Source: Candidatus Zixiibacteriota bacterium (GTDB lineage: Bacteria; Zixibacteria; MSB-5A5; UBA10806; 4484-95). From it: a DNA stretch of 47,487 bases. The notes under the pieces were generated by a model. That model saw nothing but the letters and a program-made list of their open reading frames with translations, had not been told where the DNA came from and searched no databases. Below are positions 43,914 through 47,487 of this stretch, piece by piece (the first letter of the stretch is position 1; the number at the start of each line of letters is the position of its first letter). Location of the stretch: positions 1 to 47,487 of the forward strand of contig JAAEQD010000282.1 in NCBI GenBank assembly GCA_024231855.1, in the 5' to 3' direction. Made by a program: the position numbers and the translations under genes.

Positions 43914-45098
43914 ATGGAACTCAAGGATATAGTCTGTATTTCGGCCTGCCGTACCCCGATGGGTAGATTTGGCGGGACATTGAAAGATATGCCGGCATTC
44001 GATGTCGGCGCGGTGCCGATTAGAGAAGCTGTCAAACGTGCCGGCCTGAAACCTGAGGATATCAATGAAGCGATCCTCGGCAGCTGTCGTCAGGCGGGCA
44101 ATGGCCCGAATCCATCACGAACGGCCGCCGTTCGAGGCGACTTACCGATGTCATCGCCGACCCATACTATCAACATGGCTTGCCCATCAGGTATGAAAGC
44201 GATTCAGCTTGCCAGCCAGGGAATCCGCCTGGGCGATTCGGAAATAATTTTGGTCGGCGGCTTCGACTCTATGTCGACTATTCCCTACCTGATGAAAAAC
44301 GTCCGCTGGACCGGTTTCAAGATGGGCGATAAGAAAATTCTCGATGGCTGGTCGGATTCAATCGATCCGCTGATCAACCAGGGCATGGGCCAGACCGCGG
44401 AAAACCTCGTCGATAAATACGGCATCACGCGCGAGGAGCAGGATATATTCGCTTACTCGTCCCATCAGAAAGCCGCCAAGGCTCAGGATGAGGGTTGGTT
44501 CGATGAGGAAATCGTGCCGGTCGAGGTGGTGACCAGAAAAGAAACGATTGTTTTCGATAAAGATGAAACAGTTCGCCGCGATTCCACACCGGAGAAGCTG
44601 GGCAAACTCAAGCCGGTATTCCGCAAGGATGGTTCAGTAACCGCCGGCAACGCCTGCGGTATGTCGGATGGGGCATGCGCGCTGGTTTTCACAAGCCGGG
44701 CCAAAGCCGAATCTATGGGGATCAAGCCGCTGTTTTCGCTATTGAGCTATTCAGCCGAGGCGGTATCGCCGGAGACTATGGGTGAGGGACCGGGCGTTTC
44801 GATCCCACCTGCCTTGAAAGCCGCCGGTATGACAATCGAAGATCCTGACTTAATCGAAGTCAACGAGGCGTTCGCGGTCCAGGTGCTATCCAATGAGAAA
44901 GTGCTGAAATGGAATCACGACAAGCTCAACGTGCATGGCGGCGCAATCGCTTTAGGCCATCCCACCGGAATCTCGGGCGCGCGCATTATCGTGACCCTCT
45001 ATCATGCCCTGAAAACCCATAACGGTACAACCGGCCTGGCGGCAATTTGCGGCGGCGGCGGTGTATCGATGGCGATGGTTATCAAAAGGGAGTCCTAA
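43914..45098 (+). CDS. Thiolase (acetyl-CoA C-acyltransferase family)
   Basis: 394 residues, a complete thiolase. The three catalytic positions are present: Cys90 in NMACPSGMKAI, His349 in GHPTGISGARI and Cys379 in AICGGGGVSMA. It would cleave a 3-ketoacyl-CoA with CoA (last step of beta-oxidation) or run in reverse. In this setting 3-ketopimelyl-CoA or acetoacetyl-CoA is a plausible substrate, which is inference. GGGAG precedes the ATG. The following crotonase gene starts one base after the stop, so the two form one unit. Confidence 0.92.
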   Translation: MELKDIVCISACRTPMGRFGGTLKDMPAFDVGAVPIREAVKRAGLKPEDINEAILGSCRQAGNGPNPSRTAAVRGDLPMSSPTHTINMACPSGMKAIQLASQGIRLGDSEIILVGGFDSMSTIPYLMKNVRWTGFKMGDKKILDGWSDSIDPLINQGMGQTAENLVDKYGITREEQDIFAYSSHQKAAKAQDEGWFDEEIVPVEVVTRKETIVFDKDETVRRDSTPEKLGKLKPVFRKDGSVTAGNACGMSDGACALVFTSRAKAESMGIKPLFSLLSYSAEAVSPETMGEGPGVSIPPALKAAGMTIEDPDLIEVNEAFAVQVLSNEKVLKWNHDKLNVHGGAIALGHPTGISGARIIVTLYHALKTHNGTTGLAAICGGGGVSMAMVIKRES

Positions 45099-45099
45099 A

Positions 45100-45870
45100 A
45101 TGAGCGAATATCAGCATATCAAGCTCGAAAAGACAGAAAAACTCGCCTTTATCACTTTGAATAGAGAACCTCTGAATATCCTCAATATCGAGATGATGAA
45201 TGAGCTAAACTCGGCATTGGAATCGCTCGGCGACGGCAGCCATCTGAAGGTGTTGGTAATAATGGCCGAGGGCAAAGCGTTCTCGGCCGGTGTGGATGTT
45301 TCCGAGCACACCGCCGAGTTAGTCGATGAGATGATCGAAACGTTCCACAAGATATTTCGCCTTCTGGATAAAATCGAATGCCCGACGATCAGCCTGGTTC
45401 ATGGCGCGGCTTTAGGCGGTGGATGTGAGCTGGCCTGTTTCTGTGATATGGTACTGGCGGCCGAGGGTGTCAAGCTCGGCCAGCCGGAGATCAAAGTCGG
45501 CGTGTTCCCGCCGGTGGCGGCGGCGGCGTTTCCGCAATACGGTTTCCTGAAAAGCGTCTATGAGCTGTTATTAGTCGGCGATATTATCGTAGCCGAGCAG
45601 GCCCAGGCGATGGGATTGGTCAACCATGTGTTCCCCAGAGATGATTTCGACAAGCATTGCCAGGATTTCATCAGCCGTCTCACAGCCAATTCCGCGGCCA
45701 TACTTCGCCTGACCAAGAAGACTATCAAGGCCGGGCTGAACAAGCCGTTTATCGAATCGCTGGATATTGCCGAGAAAATCTACCTCAAGGATATGATGGC
45801 CACCAAGGACGCCCACGAGGGCTTGAACGCGTTTATGGCGAAACGGGCGCCGGTTTGGACGGATGAGTAG
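45100..45870 (+). CDS. Cyclohexa-1,5-diene-1-carbonyl-CoA hydratase-like crotonase
   Basis: 256 residues of enoyl-CoA hydratase fold. It matches the ring-diene hydratase (Dch/BamR) group better than general hydratases: LNREPLNILNIEMM, KAFSAGVDVSEHT, HGAALGGGCELACFCD, GQPEIKVGVFPPVAA and the ending DAHEGLNAFMAKRAPVW. That enzyme adds water to the cyclic diene made by benzoyl-CoA reductase. ATG 45100 follows the thiolase stop after one base, with GGGAG inside the thiolase end. Subfamily call rests on recalled motifs and should be tested by phylogeny. Confidence 0.78.
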   Translation: MSEYQHIKLEKTEKLAFITLNREPLNILNIEMMNELNSALESLGDGSHLKVLVIMAEGKAFSAGVDVSEHTAELVDEMIETFHKIFRLLDKIECPTISLVHGAALGGGCELACFCDMVLAAEGVKLGQPEIKVGVFPPVAAAAFPQYGFLKSVYELLLVGDIIVAEQAQAMGLVNHVFPRDDFDKHCQDFISRLTANSAAILRLTKKTIKAGLNKPFIESLDIAEKIYLKDMMATKDAHEGLNAFMAKRAPVWTDE

Positions 45871-45954
45871 GACAAGTTTGTCGACCGGATATTGCAGTAT
45901 TTCCTGCTAAAGAATAAATAAATATACTATAATATAAAGAACAGGAGGCAAAAG

Positions 45955-46419
45955 ATGACGCGAATTGTTCTATATACCGTTATTATCGTCTGCATGTTAT
46001 CTGCAAGTTGCGTGATCAATGGCCATCGTGGCGCAATTTTCTCCGTAAAAGGTGAAAGCGAATTATATAGTTATATAAATAATGAAAAATTCACAGGGAA
46101 AATATGGACGAGTACGTATGGATATTTTAGCATGTCCGTAAATGTTGAAATATCATCAGAAGAGAATCTAACTATCAATTTGTATAATTTGAAAGTAGTT
46201 TATAAGGGTCAAGAAATTGGCTATTTTTGCAGATTTAACAGAAATAAACCGGAATATACATCAGTTTTTACAAAAAATCAGCAGAATGAAATATATTATT
46301 CATGTAAGCCCTCAATAAACTTAATTGATGGAGAGGAAATAAAAGTAGTTGCTGATAATTACATATATGATGGGGGAAAATATTTTAGTATTGATACATT
46401 ATTGTTCATTGTAAAGTAG
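45955..46419 (+). CDS. Hypothetical lipoprotein, AT-rich
   Basis: 154 residues with a lipoprotein signal (VIIVCMLSASC, Cys19) and AGGAGG before the ATG. The mature part is rich in Tyr, Asn, Ile and Lys and appears all-beta. The gene is clearly more AT-rich than the metabolic genes on both sides, which suggests recent arrival. It lies between the Dch-like crotonase gene and a hairpin repeat pair. No family recognised. Confidence 0.65.
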   Translation: MTRIVLYTVIIVCMLSASCVINGHRGAIFSVKGESELYSYINNEKFTGKIWTSTYGYFSMSVNVEISSEENLTINLYNLKVVYKGQEIGYFCRFNRNKPEYTSVFTKNQQNEIYYSCKPSINLIDGEEIKVVADNYIYDGGKYFSIDTLLFIVK

Positions 46420-46458
46420 CTAGGAGCCCCATTATTTTGCTGTAGCATTTATGCAAAG

Positions 46459-46553
46459 TGTAGGGGCGGCACCTTGCGTCCGCCCAGGAGGGGAGCGGAT
46501 GGAATTGGCCCATACCCCCCAGCCCAGGGTCGAGACAAGCTACGACCCCTACA
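46459..46553 (+). repeat. TGTAGGGG-type hairpin repeat, copy A
   Basis: Bounded by TGTAGGGG (46459-46466) and CCCCTACA (46546-46553), an exact inverted repeat. Inside the left end, GGGCGG (46464-46469) pairs with CCGCCC around CACCTTGCGT. It looks like a small non-coding mobile repeat (MITE/REP type). Confidence 0.75.
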
Positions 46554-46566
46554 AATAATTTTAGGT

Positions 46567-46623
46567 TGTAGGGGCAGTACCTTGCGTCTGCCCGGGTGGG
46601 GCGTGGATGGGGATCATCCCCAA
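46567..46623 (+). repeat. TGTAGGGG-type hairpin repeat, copy B (partial)
   Basis: Begins TGTAGGGG like copy A; its left hairpin is GGGCAG/CTGCCC around the related loop TACCTTGCGT. Compared with copy A both sides of one base pair have changed, keeping the stem. No right end CCCCTACA is visible, so this copy is truncated. With copy A it fills most of the 321-bp gap 46420-46740. Confidence 0.65.
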
Positions 46624-46669
46624 CACCGATCCATAACACCCTGACCGCTATAGAAACCCCATTATTCCC

Positions 46670-46698
46670 TTGACATCACTCCCCGCCATCCTTATTAT
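46670..46698 (+). promoter_or_regulatory. Promoter of the TetR / reductase operon
   Basis: TTGACA (46670-46675), a 17-bp spacer, then TATTAT (46693-46698). This is a near-consensus vegetative promoter and the best in the window. Transcription would begin near 46705, inside the palindrome at 46704-46713, and run into the TetR gene 36 bases later. Confidence 0.65.
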
Positions 46699-46703
46699 TA
46701 GAA

Positions 46704-46713
46704 CGAACGTTCG
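46704..46713 (+). promoter_or_regulatory. Probable TetR operator
   Basis: CGAACGTTCG is a perfect 10-bp palindrome placed just after the -10 element and over the likely transcription start, 28 bases before the TetR start codon. The position suggests autorepression. I found no second copy of the full 10-mer upstream of the other genes in the window by eye. Confidence 0.5.
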
Positions 46714-46740
46714 ATTTAATAATATGCGAGGGAGAACTAA

Positions 46741-47352
46741 ATGCCTTCGGCCAAAACAAAAACCGCCGCCCCCCGGCGTAACAAACACTATGAGAAGCGG
46801 TTAGCTTCCATACTCAAGGCCGCCTCCAAGATTATCGCCCGCGACGGGTTCGAGGGGGCATCCGTGCGCAAAGTGGCCGCAGAGGCCAAAATCAACCTCT
46901 CCAATATCTATTATTATTTCAAATGCAAGGATGAAATGCTGTTCGAGCTTCAGAAACACGCGTTTACGACTCTCAAAAACACCCTCGAGGAAAGATTGAT
47001 TAAAGTCGAAACACCCGAAGCAAGACTGAAAGCCGTTATAGAAAATCATTTTCAGTTTTTCTCCACCAATATGAACGATTTAAAAGTCTGCTCTTACGAA
47101 ATCGGATCGTTGGGCGGAACTTATTATAAGCAAATCCTTAAAATCAGGCAGGAGTATTACAAGCTGGTCAAGGATGTCGTGGCCGAGAACAAGACTAAAT
47201 CTAAACGTACCGATCTTAATCTGGCCACGCTCTATCTGTTCGGCTCGCTGAACTGGATATATATGTGGTATGACCCGAAAAAGAATTCCGATATCGGGAA
47301 ATTATCGAATCAATTATTAAAAATATATTTGAATGGTATAAAAATATCTTAA
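46741..47352 (+). CDS. TetR family transcriptional regulator
   Basis: 203 residues. The N-terminal HTH domain has the usual pattern: AASKIIARDGFEGASVRKVA, then AKINLSNIYYYFKCKDEML (about residues 25-70). The C-terminal ligand domain is divergent but all-helical and of normal length. GAGGGAGA precedes the ATG. It is followed after 16 bases by the benzoyl-CoA-reductase-like gene, so it likely controls the catabolic operon in response to a CoA thioester or aromatic acid. The ligand is inference. Confidence 0.9.
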   Translation: MPSAKTKTAAPRRNKHYEKRLASILKAASKIIARDGFEGASVRKVAAEAKINLSNIYYYFKCKDEMLFELQKHAFTTLKNTLEERLIKVETPEARLKAVIENHFQFFSTNMNDLKVCSYEIGSLGGTYYKQILKIRQEYYKLVKDVVAENKTKSKRTDLNLATLYLFGSLNWIYMWYDPKKNSDIGKLSNQLLKIYLNGIKIS

Positions 47353-47368
47353 GTGAAGCAGGAGGAAT

Positions 47369-47487
47369 ATGTTCGAAAAATTTTACGACTGGTATGACAA
47401 CCGACACGATTACGCCCGCAAGTGGATCGACGATCACGGCGGGGAAGTAGTCGGCTGTTTTTGCAGTTACGCCCCCGAGGAGCTAAT
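47369..47487 (+). CDS. Benzoyl-CoA reductase / 2-hydroxyacyl-CoA dehydratase family subunit (3' truncated)
   Basis: Only the first 39 codons are in the window, after a perfect AGGAGG six bases before the ATG (47369). The segment HDYARKWIDDHGGEVVGCF followed by CSYAPEEL matches the conserved N-terminus of BcrB/BcrC/HgdB-type subunits, in which the cysteine after VVG-x-F helps hold an iron-sulfur cluster in the full protein. The family contains ATP-dependent benzoyl-CoA reductases and 2-hydroxyacyl-CoA dehydratases. The nearby Dch-like and Oah-like genes favour benzoyl-CoA reductase, but the visible piece cannot decide. Confidence 0.7.
   Translation, partial: MFEKFYDWYDNRHDYARKWIDDHGGEVVGCFCSYAPEEL

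Overview
The window looks like a chromosomal segment from an uncultured bacterium of the FCB superphylum, most like candidate phylum Zixibacteria or a relative. This rests on several traits. Two secreted proteins end in T9SS type A sorting domains. A gingipain-like C25 peptidase ends in paired dockerin repeats. LVIVD-repeat and FG-GAP-like surface proteins occur, along with large PAS/GAF hybrid histidine kinases and an ADP-forming acyl-CoA synthetase. The taxonomic call is inference; no rRNA or tRNA gene was recognised.

Layout. 1-7014: the end of a 5'-nucleotidase, a YihY/BrkB membrane protein and the giant C25 peptidase. 7015-8650: an AT-rich gap with DnaA-box-like 9-mers leading to a DnaC/IstB-like ATPase, then a SpoIIAA-like protein on the other strand. 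8880-15740: mixed housekeeping and unknown genes, including an SDR epimerase, a deoxyhypusine-synthase-like enzyme, a VOC protein, a tight operon of four small unknown genes, a ketol-acid reductoisomerase homologue with substituted catalytic residues, a lipoprotein and GatC. 15741-16299: a gene-free stretch holding four consecutive hairpins. 16300-24964: envelope genes, including lipoproteins, a beta-barrel protein, a glycosyltransferase/flippase-like pair, a T9SS cargo protein, a catalytically degenerate SGNH protein and a glycosidase-propeller lipoprotein. 25010-37190: signal transduction, with a 1529-residue hybrid kinase and an LVIVD surface protein on the minus strand, then a plus-strand kinase / Rcp1-type regulator / hybrid kinase operon whose last gene is a paralogue of the minus-strand kinase. 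37353-38409: two molybdenum cofactor genes (mogA/moaB type and moaC).

38648-47487 is the most coherent region: all genes are on the plus strand and centre on CoA thioesters. It has an ADP-forming acyl-CoA synthetase (carrying a one-base frameshift), a 6-oxocyclohexene-carbonyl-CoA hydrolase-like crotonase, an SDR ketoreductase, a thiolase, a cyclohexadiene-carbonyl-CoA hydratase-like crotonase and a TetR regulator. At the window edge is the N-terminus of a benzoyl-CoA reductase / 2-hydroxyacyl-CoA dehydratase family subunit. Together these suggest anaerobic benzoyl-CoA-type ring reduction followed by beta-oxidation. The regulator has a well-formed promoter (TTGACA, 17 bp, TATTAT) and a CGAACGTTCG palindrome just downstream.

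This locus is interrupted by a RAYT transposase gene bracketed by four copies of a ~94-bp hairpin repeat. A second, unrelated hairpin repeat lies before the TetR gene.
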